Position numbers and translations under genes: made by a program. A stretch of 7,671 nucleotides of DNA from CAZFQD01 sp964520885 (lineage in GTDB: Bacteria > Bacillota > Clostridia > Oscillospirales > SIG519), in assembly GCA_964520885.1 (NCBI GenBank), contig CAZFQD010000107.1:1-7671 (forward strand). The letters are read 5' to 3'. Each line of letters opens with the position of its first letter. The first letter of the stretch is position 1. This document shows, in pieces, positions 1 to 5,637 of the stretch. The notes beneath the pieces are model-generated. The model was not told the origin of the DNA, made no database searches, and saw only the letters and a program-made list of their open reading frames with translations.

Positions 1-52
1 GTTTATCATATTATTTTATAAATGTCAAGTTTTAAATGTTACGAGGTAGTAG

Positions 53-72
53 GGGTTGCATTTATGCAACCC
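53..72. repeat. Perfect 8-bp inverted repeat upstream of rlmN
   Basis: Arms GGGTTGCA (53-60) and TGCAACCC (65-72) flank a TTTA loop, followed at 75-82 by a run of eight A. The hairpin is the only GC-rich structure in the first 130 bases. It is not a normal intrinsic terminator on either strand: the + strand has A rather than T after the stem, and on the - strand the T run lies before the stem, not after it. It may be a leader-RNA hairpin for the rlmN operon. A TATAAA sequence at 17-22 could be a -10 box, but its -35 would fall outside the window. No gene is visible in 1-131. Confidence 0.5.
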
Positions 73-113
73 GCAAAAAAAATTCATGACATTTTGTGGC
101 TTGAGTGAAACGA

Positions 114-119
114 AAAGGA
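114..119 (+). promoter_or_regulatory. Ribosome binding site that decides the rlmN start
   Basis: AAAGGA at 114-119 directly abuts the in-frame ATG at 120, which is too close to serve it. It lies 12 bases before the in-frame TTG at 132, or about 10 bases when aligned to a full AGGAGG. The other upstream start, GTG at 105, has no Shine-Dalgarno sequence. This favours TTG 132. Confidence 0.5.
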
Positions 120-131
120 ATGGTCATAAGT

Positions 132-1172
132 TTGAATAATAAAATTTGTTTAAAATCTTTAAATTTAAAAGAATTAGAAAACTTTTTCATTGGTTTAAAC
201 CAACCAAAATACAAAGCAAAACAAGTTTTTGAATGGTTAAGCAAAGGTGTATTAAGTTTCTACGAGATGACCAATATTTCAAAGGAATTACAAGAAAAAT
301 TAGATGAAATCTCATATATTAATACTTTGAAAATTGAAAAAAAATTAGTTTCAAAAATTGATGGCACAGTGAAATATTTATTTAAATTAATGGATGGAGA
401 ATTTATAGAAAGTGTTATAATGGAATACAAACACGGAACTTCAATTTGCATTTCAACACAAGTTGGCTGTAAAATGGGATGTAAATTTTGTGCTTCTACA
501 ATTAAAGGTTTTAAAAGAAATTTAACAAGTGCAGAAATACTTGACCAAATAATTTTTTCAGCAATAGATTTAGGCAAAAGAATTACTAATGTTGTTTTAA
601 TGGGAATAGGCGAACCTCTTGATAATTATGACAATTTATTAAATTTCTTGGAAATTGTTAATAATAGAAATGGGTTAAATATCTCACATAGACGAATTTG
701 TGTATCTACTTGTGGGATTGTTGATAAAATATTTATGTTAGCTGAAAAACAGCTTCAAATAACCCTCTCAGTATCAATTCATGCTCCAAATGATATGCTT
801 AGAAATAAAGTATTACCTATAAATCTAAAATGGGGTGTTGACGAATTGATAAATTCGTGTCATTATTATATAAGTAAAACAGGTAGAAGAATTTCTTTTG
901 AATATATATTAATAGATGGAGTTAATGATAAAGAAGAAAATGCGTTAGAATTAGCCAAAATTTTAAAAGGTATGCTATGTCATATTAATTTAATAAGTGT
1001 TAATAAAGTAGACGAAAGAGAATTTTTAAAGAGCAATATTAAAACAACTAATAATTTTTTGGCAATACTTAAAGAAAAAGGACTTAATGCAACAGTTAGG
1101 CGAGTGCTTGGGTCAGATATTAATGCATCTTGCGGACAATTAAGAATAGATAGCATTAATATTGCTAATTAA
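132..1172 (+). CDS. rlmN: RlmN, dual-specificity 23S rRNA/tRNA adenine-C2 methyltransferase (radical SAM)
   Basis: This cytoplasmic iron-sulfur enzyme methylates C2 of A2503 in 23S rRNA and A37 in certain tRNAs, which aids translational accuracy. From TTG 132 the product is 346 residues, normal for the family. The N-terminal RNA-binding domain includes the KAKQVFEWL stretch (28-36). The radical-SAM cluster is C113-x3-C117-x2-C120, and GIGEPL lies at 158-163. The two mechanistic cysteines are present: C106, seven residues before the first cluster cysteine as in E. coli, and C334 in ASCGQL, the site of the methyl-cysteine intermediate. The start is uncertain. ATG 120 and GTG 105 are in frame, but the homologous part begins near LNNKICLKSL and the ribosome binding site suits TTG 132. 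It opens the operon with prpC and prkC, as in many Firmicutes. The Cfr resistance paralogue is less likely given this conserved context. Confidence 0.95.
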   Translation: MNNKICLKSLNLKELENFFIGLNQPKYKAKQVFEWLSKGVLSFYEMTNISKELQEKLDEISYINTLKIEKKLVSKIDGTVKYLFKLMDGEFIESVIMEYKHGTSICISTQVGCKMGCKFCASTIKGFKRNLTSAEILDQIIFSAIDLGKRITNVVLMGIGEPLDNYDNLLNFLEIVNNRNGLNISHRRICVSTCGIVDKIFMLAEKQLQITLSVSIHAPNDMLRNKVLPINLKWGVDELINSCHYYISKTGRRISFEYILIDGVNDKEENALELAKILKGMLCHINLISVNKVDEREFLKSNIKTTNNFLAILKEKGLNATVRRVLGSDINASCGQLRIDSINIAN

Positions 1173-1184
1173 GGGGGCTTAGAT

Positions 1185-1913
1185 ATGAATATTTTTGGTA
1201 AAACTGAAGTTGGCAAGGTTAGAAAGGATAATCAAGACCGATATTTATTTGGCACATTAAATGATGGTGCAATATATTCTATTGTTTGTGATGGAATGGG
1301 TGGAGTTAGTGGAGGCAGTGTAGCAAGTGATATTGCAATAAAATCAATTGTTGAGGAAATTAATACTAAATTTAACAATAATATGACAAATAATGAAATT
1401 AAAAATCTTTGTTTTAGTGCTATGAATATTGCAAATTCTATTATATATGAAATATCTTCAAAGGAAAAAGCATTGACAGGTATGGGGACTACAGTTGTTT
1501 TAGTTATATTAGTTGAAAATACAGCACACATTTTTCATATTGGCGATAGCAGAGCTTATTTAATAAAAAATAATGAAGTAAAGCAGATGACAAAAGACCA
1601 TAGTTTTGTTCAAGAAATGGTGGATTTAGGCAAACTTTCTAAGCAAGATGCAAAAACTCATCCAAAGAAAAATATAATTACACGAGCTTTGGGAGTTAGT
1701 AAAAATATCGAAGCTGAATACACAAATATTGAATTAGAAGATACAGATGTTTTAATGCTTTGCACAGACGGTTTAATAAATCATATTAATGAAGATGAAT
1801 TCATAGATTTATTAGTGGAAAATGAACTACAAATAACTTGTGATAAATTAGTTAAATTAGCTTTAGATAGAGGTGGGAAAGATAATATAACACTGGTTTT
1901 GTTATCTAAATAA
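1185..1913 (+). CDS. prpC: PrpC/Stp, PP2C-family Ser/Thr protein phosphatase
   Basis: This metal-dependent cytoplasmic phosphatase removes phosphate from PrkC and its substrates. The 242-residue length is typical of bacterial single-domain PP2C enzymes. Family motifs occur in order: VRKDNQD (12-18), CDGMGG (35-40), TGMGTT (98-103), GDSRAY (120-125), KDHS (137-140), CTDGL (193-197) and GGKDNIT (230-236). The Mn/Mg ligands expected for the family are all present: D18, D36, G37, D194 and D233. No membrane segment or extra domain is seen. ATG 1185 is preceded by AAGGGGG at 1171-1177, seven bases upstream and overlapping the rlmN stop. The prkC start follows its stop by 14 bases, so phosphatase and kinase are made together, which is the standard arrangement. 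The function is secure; the specific substrates are inferred from B. subtilis. Confidence 0.96.
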   Translation: MNIFGKTEVGKVRKDNQDRYLFGTLNDGAIYSIVCDGMGGVSGGSVASDIAIKSIVEEINTKFNNNMTNNEIKNLCFSAMNIANSIIYEISSKEKALTGMGTTVVLVILVENTAHIFHIGDSRAYLIKNNEVKQMTKDHSFVQEMVDLGKLSKQDAKTHPKKNIITRALGVSKNIEAEYTNIELEDTDVLMLCTDGLINHINEDEFIDLLVENELQITCDKLVKLALDRGGKDNITLVLLSK

Positions 1914-1920
1914 GGGGGGG
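1912..1920 (+). promoter_or_regulatory. Seven-G ribosome binding site for prkC
   Basis: AA plus seven consecutive G (1914-1920) overlaps the last two bases of the prpC stop codon and sits seven bases before the GTG start at 1928. It selects GTG 1928 as the start. A seven-G run is striking in such AT-rich DNA and could be prone to slippage. Confidence 0.7.
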
Positions 1921-1927
1921 AATTGTT

Positions 1928-3703
1928 GTGGATAAATATATTGGTAAAATTTTAAATGACAGATATGTATTAAATGAGGTAATTGGTATCGGCGGAATGG
2001 CTGTAGTTTATAAGGCTTATGATAAACTTATTGATAGAGTAGTAGCTGTTAAGGTTTTAAAGGACGAATTTACCTCAAATACTTTATTTAAAAAACGTTT
2101 TTCTAATGAATCAAGAGCAATATCAATGCTATCACATACTAATATTGTTGATGTTTATGATGTAAATCTTGATGGTGATTTACAGTATATAGTTATGGAG
2201 TTCATAAATGGAATTACCTTGAAACAATATTTTGACAAACAAAAGCAATTAAGTTGGAGTGAAGCATTATTTTTTATAGGGCAAATTCTAAATGCATTGC
2301 AACATGCACATGAAAGAGGGATTGTGCATAGAGATATTAAACCACATAATATTATGCTTTTAGCTGATGGAACTATAAAGGTTGCAGATTTTGGTATTGC
2401 AAGAGTTTCAAAATTTGATACTGTAACAATGACTGAAAAGGCTATAGGTTCTGTTCATTATATTAGTCCAGAACAAGCAAGCGGAGGTAAAACTGATGAG
2501 AAAAGCGACATTTATTCATTAGGTGTAATGTTATATGAAATGTTAACAGGTACACTTCCATTTGAAGGTGATACTCCTGTTACGGTTGCATTAATGCAGG
2601 TTCAATCAACCCCAAAGAAGCCTTCTTCTATTATTAGCACAATCCCAAAGGGTTTAGAAGAAATTACTCTTAAAGCTATGACAAAAAATCCTGAAAAAAG
2701 ATATGGGACTGCTTCTAAAATGATTGAAGATATAGATAAATTTAAGAAAAATCCAGAGGTTCATTTTGGCTATGATGTTTTTATTGATGATAATCCAACA
2801 AGACCATTTGATATAGCAAAAGATTCAGATGAATATAATGAAATTAAGAAAAAACGTTTTGAAAATGTAATGCCTATTATTTTAGGAATTTCAACTGCTT
2901 TAGTTTTATTTTTCATTGGAGTTGGTTTGATTTTCTTATTTAATCAAAATTCTTCAACTGAAGTAACCTCATATGATGTGCCTGATTTTATAGGAAAATC
3001 ATTTGATGAGGTTGATAATAATAGTGAATATAAAGATATTTTTAAATTTATTTATGACAATAGTGAGTATAGCGATAAAGATGAAGGTGTAATAATAAGG
3101 CAAAACCCAGCATACGGTGAAAAAGTAAGCAAGGGTAGAGAAATAAGACTAACAGTAAGTAAGGGGAAAAGAGTTGCACAAGTTCCAGATGTTGATGGTT
3201 TAAATTCATCTCAAGCAACGCAACTATTGCAAACAAATGGATTTATTGTAGAAAAAATTTACGAACAAAATGAAACCATTAAACAGGGTAATGTTATTAG
3301 AACTGACCCAGAAAGCAAGTCTATGACTGGATATAATACAATTGTTAAAATATATATTAGTGCTGGTGCTACTGTGCCAAAAACTACAGTTCCTTCAGTT
3401 ATTGGAAAACTTAAGGAACAAGCTTTAATAGCTTTAAACAATGCAAAATTAACATATAGAATAACCGAAGAATATAGCGATTCTGTTGTAAATGGTTATG
3501 TAATTAGTCAATCAAAACCAGAAAATTATGAAGCAAATGAAGGTGCTGAAATTGAACTTGTTATTAGTAAAGGAAAAATGCCAGTAAGTAGTGTAATTCC
3601 TACTTATTTGCCATCTCCTTCACCAACACCAACATCAAGCCCTTTTTCAACTCCTACTCCGTCTCCATCTCCGTCTCCTACTTCAACACCTTTAAGTACT
3701 TAA
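1928..3703 (+). CDS. prkC: PrkC, PASTA-domain eukaryotic-type Ser/Thr protein kinase
   Basis: This membrane kinase senses muropeptides or lipid II outside the cell through PASTA repeats and phosphorylates cytoplasmic proteins; in B. subtilis it triggers spore germination and phosphorylates RsgA/CpgA and translation factors. The kinase domain (about 11-275) shows a glycine loop GIGGMAVV (20-27), VAVK with K42, the alpha-C glutamate E61, HRDIKPHN (134-141, catalytic D136), DFG (154-156) and SPEQA (180-184). The activation loop carries T165, T167 and T169, likely autophosphorylation sites. A basic juxtamembrane stretch (KKKRF, 307-311) precedes one membrane helix (about 314-338). Three PASTA repeats follow at about 350-413, 418-480 and 487-549. 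The last 30 residues (561-591) are a proline/serine/threonine-rich tail, which is not a standard part of the family. The start is GTG. It lies between prpC and rsgA, the usual order. The length of 591 is within the family range. Confidence 0.97.
   Translation: MDKYIGKILNDRYVLNEVIGIGGMAVVYKAYDKLIDRVVAVKVLKDEFTSNTLFKKRFSNESRAISMLSHTNIVDVYDVNLDGDLQYIVMEFINGITLKQYFDKQKQLSWSEALFFIGQILNALQHAHERGIVHRDIKPHNIMLLADGTIKVADFGIARVSKFDTVTMTEKAIGSVHYISPEQASGGKTDEKSDIYSLGVMLYEMLTGTLPFEGDTPVTVALMQVQSTPKKPSSIISTIPKGLEEITLKAMTKNPEKRYGTASKMIEDIDKFKKNPEVHFGYDVFIDDNPTRPFDIAKDSDEYNEIKKKRFENVMPIILGISTALVLFFIGVGLIFLFNQNSSTEVTSYDVPDFIGKSFDEVDNNSEYKDIFKFIYDNSEYSDKDEGVIIRQNPAYGEKVSKGREIRLTVSKGKRVAQVPDVDGLNSSQATQLLQTNGFIVEKIYEQNETIKQGNVIRTDPESKSMTGYNTIVKIYISAGATVPKTTVPSVIGKLKEQALIALNNAKLTYRITEEYSDSVVNGYVISQSKPENYEANEGAEIELVISKGKMPVSSVIPTYLPSPSPTPTSSPFSTPTPSPSPSPTSTPLST
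3608..3700 (+). repeat. Low-complexity Pro/Ser/Thr-coding repeat at the end of prkC
   Basis: The last 31 codons of prkC are built almost entirely from CCN, TCN and ACN codons, giving irregular SP, TP and PSPSP units. The sense strand is unusually C-rich against the surrounding AT-rich DNA. Predicted topology places the tail outside the cell, after the third PASTA domain. Such short-unit repeats commonly vary in length between strains. Confidence 0.8.
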
Positions 3704-3715
3704 TTTAATGAAATT

Positions 3716-4597
3716 ATGATGACAGGAAGAATATTAAAGAGTTCAGGCGGTTTCTTTTATGTAGAGTGCGAAAACAAAATATATATTTGCCGAGGTAGAG
3801 GTTTATTTAGAAAGGATGAAATAGTCCTTTCTGTTGGTGATGTGGTAGATTTTAATGTGGATAATAACTTAAGTGGTAGTATAATTAATATTCATAAAAG
3901 AAAAAATCATTTAATTAGACCTTTTATATCTAATCTTGATTTATTATTAATTGTTATTTCTGCTTCAAATCCACAGCCTAATCTATTTAATGTAGATAAA
4001 TTAACCTCAATAGCTATATATAAAAATATTGAGCCAGTTATTATTATTAATAAAATTGATGTAATGAAAGATAAGCAATTAAAAAAGATTTATGAAAGTG
4101 CAAAATTAAAAGTATTTGAAATTTCATCTATTACAAAAGAAGGAATAGATGAATTAAATTGTTATTTAATAGGCAAACTTTCTGCATTTGCAGGAGTATC
4201 TGGGGTGGGAAAATCAAGTTTATTAAATGCAATTGATAGTAATAATAAAATACAAGTAGGGGATTTAAGTAAAAAACATGGGCGAGGCAAGCATACAACT
4301 AGGCATATAGAAATATTTAAAACTTCATTAGGTGCCTTAATTGCGGACACTCCGGGTTTTAGTGATATAGAAACTTTAAGTTATGAAATAATTTTAAAGA
4401 ATTATTTACAAAATACCTTTTTAGAATTTGAGGACTATATGTTAAAATGCAAATACACAGGTTGCTCACATACAGTTGAAAAAGGATGCAAAATTATCGA
4501 AGCGGTGAATTCTAATATTATATCTAAATCAAGACACATAAGTTATTGCAGAATGTATAATGAAGCCAAAAATATTAAAGAATGGGAAATAAAATGA
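3716..4597 (+). CDS. rsgA: RsgA (CpgA/YloQ), circularly permuted GTPase for 30S ribosome assembly
   Basis: This cytoplasmic GTPase binds maturing 30S subunits and hydrolyses GTP late in assembly. The 293-residue protein has an N-terminal OB fold (about 1-65) beginning with the typical GRILKSSGGF. The permuted GTPase domain has motifs in the order G4-G5-G1-G2-G3: NKID (112-115), SSIT (137-140), GVSGVGKSS (160-168), a T194/T195 switch in GKHTTRH, and DTPG (211-214). A C-terminal zinc knuckle follows, with C245-x4-C250-x-H252-x5-C258. Two tandem ATG codons (3716, 3719) can start it; homologues usually begin just before the GRI motif, so either is possible. No convincing ribosome binding site is visible, so translation may depend on coupling to prkC, which ends 12 bases upstream. 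Its stop overlaps the thiN start. Association with PrkC fits its known phosphorylation by that kinase in B. subtilis. Confidence 0.96.
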   Translation: MMTGRILKSSGGFFYVECENKIYICRGRGLFRKDEIVLSVGDVVDFNVDNNLSGSIINIHKRKNHLIRPFISNLDLLLIVISASNPQPNLFNVDKLTSIAIYKNIEPVIIINKIDVMKDKQLKKIYESAKLKVFEISSITKEGIDELNCYLIGKLSAFAGVSGVGKSSLLNAIDSNNKIQVGDLSKKHGRGKHTTRHIEIFKTSLGALIADTPGFSDIETLSYEIILKNYLQNTFLEFEDYMLKCKYTGCSHTVEKGCKIIEAVNSNIISKSRHISYCRMYNEAKNIKEWEIK

Positions 4598-5220
4598 ATA
4601 CAAAAAAATGTTATGTTTTTACATCTTTTGGTGATATAGAAACTATAAAATTAGAACTTAATAATGATGATTTAGTTATTGCCGCTGATGGTGGTTATGA
4701 TAAAGCAAAATTATTAGGAATTTGCCCGAATATAATTATTGGGGACTTAGATTCAATAAAGGGAAATTATAATAAAGACATTGAAATAATTAAGCATAAT
4801 ATTGATAAAGATGATACTGATACTTTTTTGGCAGTAAAAGAAGGTTTAAAAAGAGGCTTTAAAGACTTTGTTGTTATTGGTGGTTTAGGAGGAAGGCTTG
4901 ACCATTGTTTAGCAAACATAAGTCTATTAAAATTTATTTATGAAAACAATTCAAAAGGTATTATAATAGATAATAAAAATGAAGTTAGATATTTAAGTAA
5001 TGGAAAAATAGAATTAAGTAAAAACAATAGAAAGTCTATTTCAATATTAGCTTATTCTAATGTAGCTAAGGGTGTAACAATAAAAGGGGTTAAGTATTCT
5101 TTAGATAATGCAATTATAAGCAATTCTTTTCCAATAGGTATAAGCAATTCTTTTTTAGAAGAAAAAGCTGAAATTAGTGTAAAAGAAGGAGAATTAATAA
5201 TAATTGTATTTAATGAATAA
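4594..5220 (+). CDS. thiN: ThiN, thiamine pyrophosphokinase
   Basis: This cytoplasmic enzyme transfers pyrophosphate from ATP to thiamine, giving the cofactor thiamine diphosphate, and allows salvage of thiamine. From ATG 4594 the product is 208 residues, the normal size. Family motifs are AADGG (30-34), IIIGDLDSI (47-55), DKDDTDT (71-77), GGLGGRLDHCLANI (96-109), and the thiamine-site GISNSF (182-187). An in-frame ATG lies at 4582, but 4594 is preferred: it forms a four-base ATGA overlap with the rsgA stop, has GGGAA six bases upstream, and gives the usual short N-terminus. In B. subtilis rpe lies between rsgA and thiN; here the two genes are directly coupled. No riboswitch is needed or seen in front of it, since it is internal to the operon. 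Confidence 0.94.
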   Translation: MNTKKCYVFTSFGDIETIKLELNNDDLVIAADGGYDKAKLLGICPNIIIGDLDSIKGNYNKDIEIIKHNIDKDDTDTFLAVKEGLKRGFKDFVVIGGLGGRLDHCLANISLLKFIYENNSKGIIIDNKNEVRYLSNGKIELSKNNRKSISILAYSNVAKGVTIKGVKYSLDNAIISNSFPIGISNSFLEEKAEISVKEGELIIIVFNE

Positions 5221-5249
5221 TTCACAAAATTTCAAATATTAAATACAAT
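5221..5249 (+). promoter_or_regulatory. Sigma-A-like promoter for the small-ORF/spoVM pair
   Basis: TTCACA (5221-5226, 5 of 6 to TTGACA) and TACAAT (5244-5249, 5 of 6 to TATAAT) are separated by the ideal 17 bases. The -35 directly follows the thiN stop codon. Transcription would start near 5256, about 25 bases before the first small gene. The -10 region read as AATACAAT also resembles the sporulation sigma-E -10 (CATACAnT), but no good sigma-E -35 is present at the right distance. Confidence 0.6.
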
Positions 5250-5280
5250 AATAGCAGAGGTATTTAGGAGGCGAACAACT

Positions 5281-5430
5281 ATGCACTGTTATTATAAGAA
5301 TATATTTGGCATATTGGTAATTGCATTAGCGATAGGAGTTTTGAGTGCTATGTTTTTACCACAATGGCTTATTACAGTTATTTTAGCATTAGTTATAATA
5401 GTTATTGGTGCTTGCCTTTTGAAATATTGA
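5281..5430 (+). CDS. Small two-helix membrane protein upstream of spoVM, family unknown
   Basis: This 49-codon gene encodes a very hydrophobic peptide. Two predicted membrane segments, about residues 8-26 and 30-47, are joined by a short PQW turn (27-29), suggesting a membrane hairpin with tiny ends (HCYYKN at the start, KY at the end). Cysteines are at 3 and 45. Translation is well supported: AGGAGG at 5266-5271 sits nine bases before ATG 5281, and a 17-bp-spaced promoter precedes it. It ends with TGA just before the ribosome binding site of spoVM, so the two are probably made from one transcript. I do not recognise the family. The context suggests a role at a membrane, perhaps during sporulation, but this is inference from position alone. 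It is not SpoVM itself, which is the next gene. Confidence 0.8.
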   Translation: MHCYYKNIFGILVIALAIGVLSAMFLPQWLITVILALVIIVIGACLLKY

Positions 5431-5444
5431 AAGGAGGCGTCAAT

Positions 5445-5528
5445 ATGAAAATATTTGTACTTAAATCTCCAAAGTTTTTAAGCAAACTAATTAATTTTTT
5501 TTTAAAAAACAATTCTAACTCAAATTAA
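5445..5528 (+). CDS. spoVM: SpoVM-like amphipathic peptide, spore coat/cortex anchor
   Basis: The 27-residue product starts MKIFVLKSPKFLSKLI. B. subtilis SpoVM (26 residues) starts MKFYTIKLPKFLGGIV, and the key Met-Lys start, K7, P9, K10, F11, L12 and L20 coincide without gaps. In B. subtilis this amphipathic helix inserts into the forespore outer membrane, recognises its positive curvature and recruits the coat ATPase SpoIVA; proline 9 is needed for correct localisation. Position supports the call, since spoVM lies just downstream of thiN in B. subtilis. A perfect AAGGAGG (5431-5437) lies seven bases before ATG 5445. Differences are the loss of the Gly-Gly pair at 13-14 (Ser-Lys here), and an Asn/Ser-rich end in place of the basic-acidic RKD tail. 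A nine-T run (5495-5503) interrupts the end of the gene. Confidence 0.88.
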   Translation: MKIFVLKSPKFLSKLINFFLKNNSNSN

Positions 5529-5560
5529 TTATATAAATAGTCAAAAAAAAATCTATAATT

Positions 5561-5600
5561 TTTGCAATTATTTTTTTAATAGTTGCAAATTTTATATTTT
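5561..5600 (+). terminator. Probable intrinsic terminator after spoVM
   Basis: A 12-bp stem pairs TTTGCAATTATT (5561-5572) with AATAGTTGCAAA (5578-5589), with one G-U pair and a five-T loop. A T-rich stretch TTTTATATTTT follows at 5590-5600. The stem is AT-rich and the T tract is interrupted, so termination may be partial. The run of nine A at 5543-5551 upstream would give a T tract for transcription on the other strand, so it could work in both directions. Confidence 0.5.
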
Positions 5601-5611
5601 AATGATAAAAT
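5583..5611 (+). promoter_or_regulatory. Extended -10 promoter for the aspartate carbamoyltransferase gene
   Basis: TTGCAA (5583-5588) and TAAAAT (5606-5611) are 17 bases apart, and a TG at 5603-5604 forms an extended -10. The start of transcription would be near 5618, giving a leader of about 20 bases before ATG 5638. That is too short for a PyrR-type attenuator. The -35 box lies inside the right arm of the preceding terminator hairpin. Confidence 0.6.
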
Positions 5612-5637
5612 AATAAAAACTATATGGGAGTGTAAAG

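Noticed and set aside
53..82. Intrinsic terminator of an upstream gene
   Set aside because: The stem is followed by A rather than T on the + strand, and on the - strand the T run comes before the stem.
260..577. Open frame of 105 codons on the - strand inside rlmN
   Set aside because: It lies fully opposite conserved radical-SAM coding sequence, has no ribosome binding site of note and no recognisable motif; it is a shadow of the real gene.
1232..1531. Open frame of 99 codons on the - strand inside prpC
   Set aside because: It is antisense to the PP2C catalytic motifs and shows no family features.
4582..4593. ATG 4582 as the thiN start
   Set aside because: It lacks a good ribosome binding site and would lose the ATGA coupling with rsgA; ATG 4594 fits better.
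5612..5637. PyrR-binding attenuator upstream of pyrB
   Set aside because: With the promoter at 5583-5611 the leader is only about 20 bases and contains no anti-terminator or terminator hairpin.
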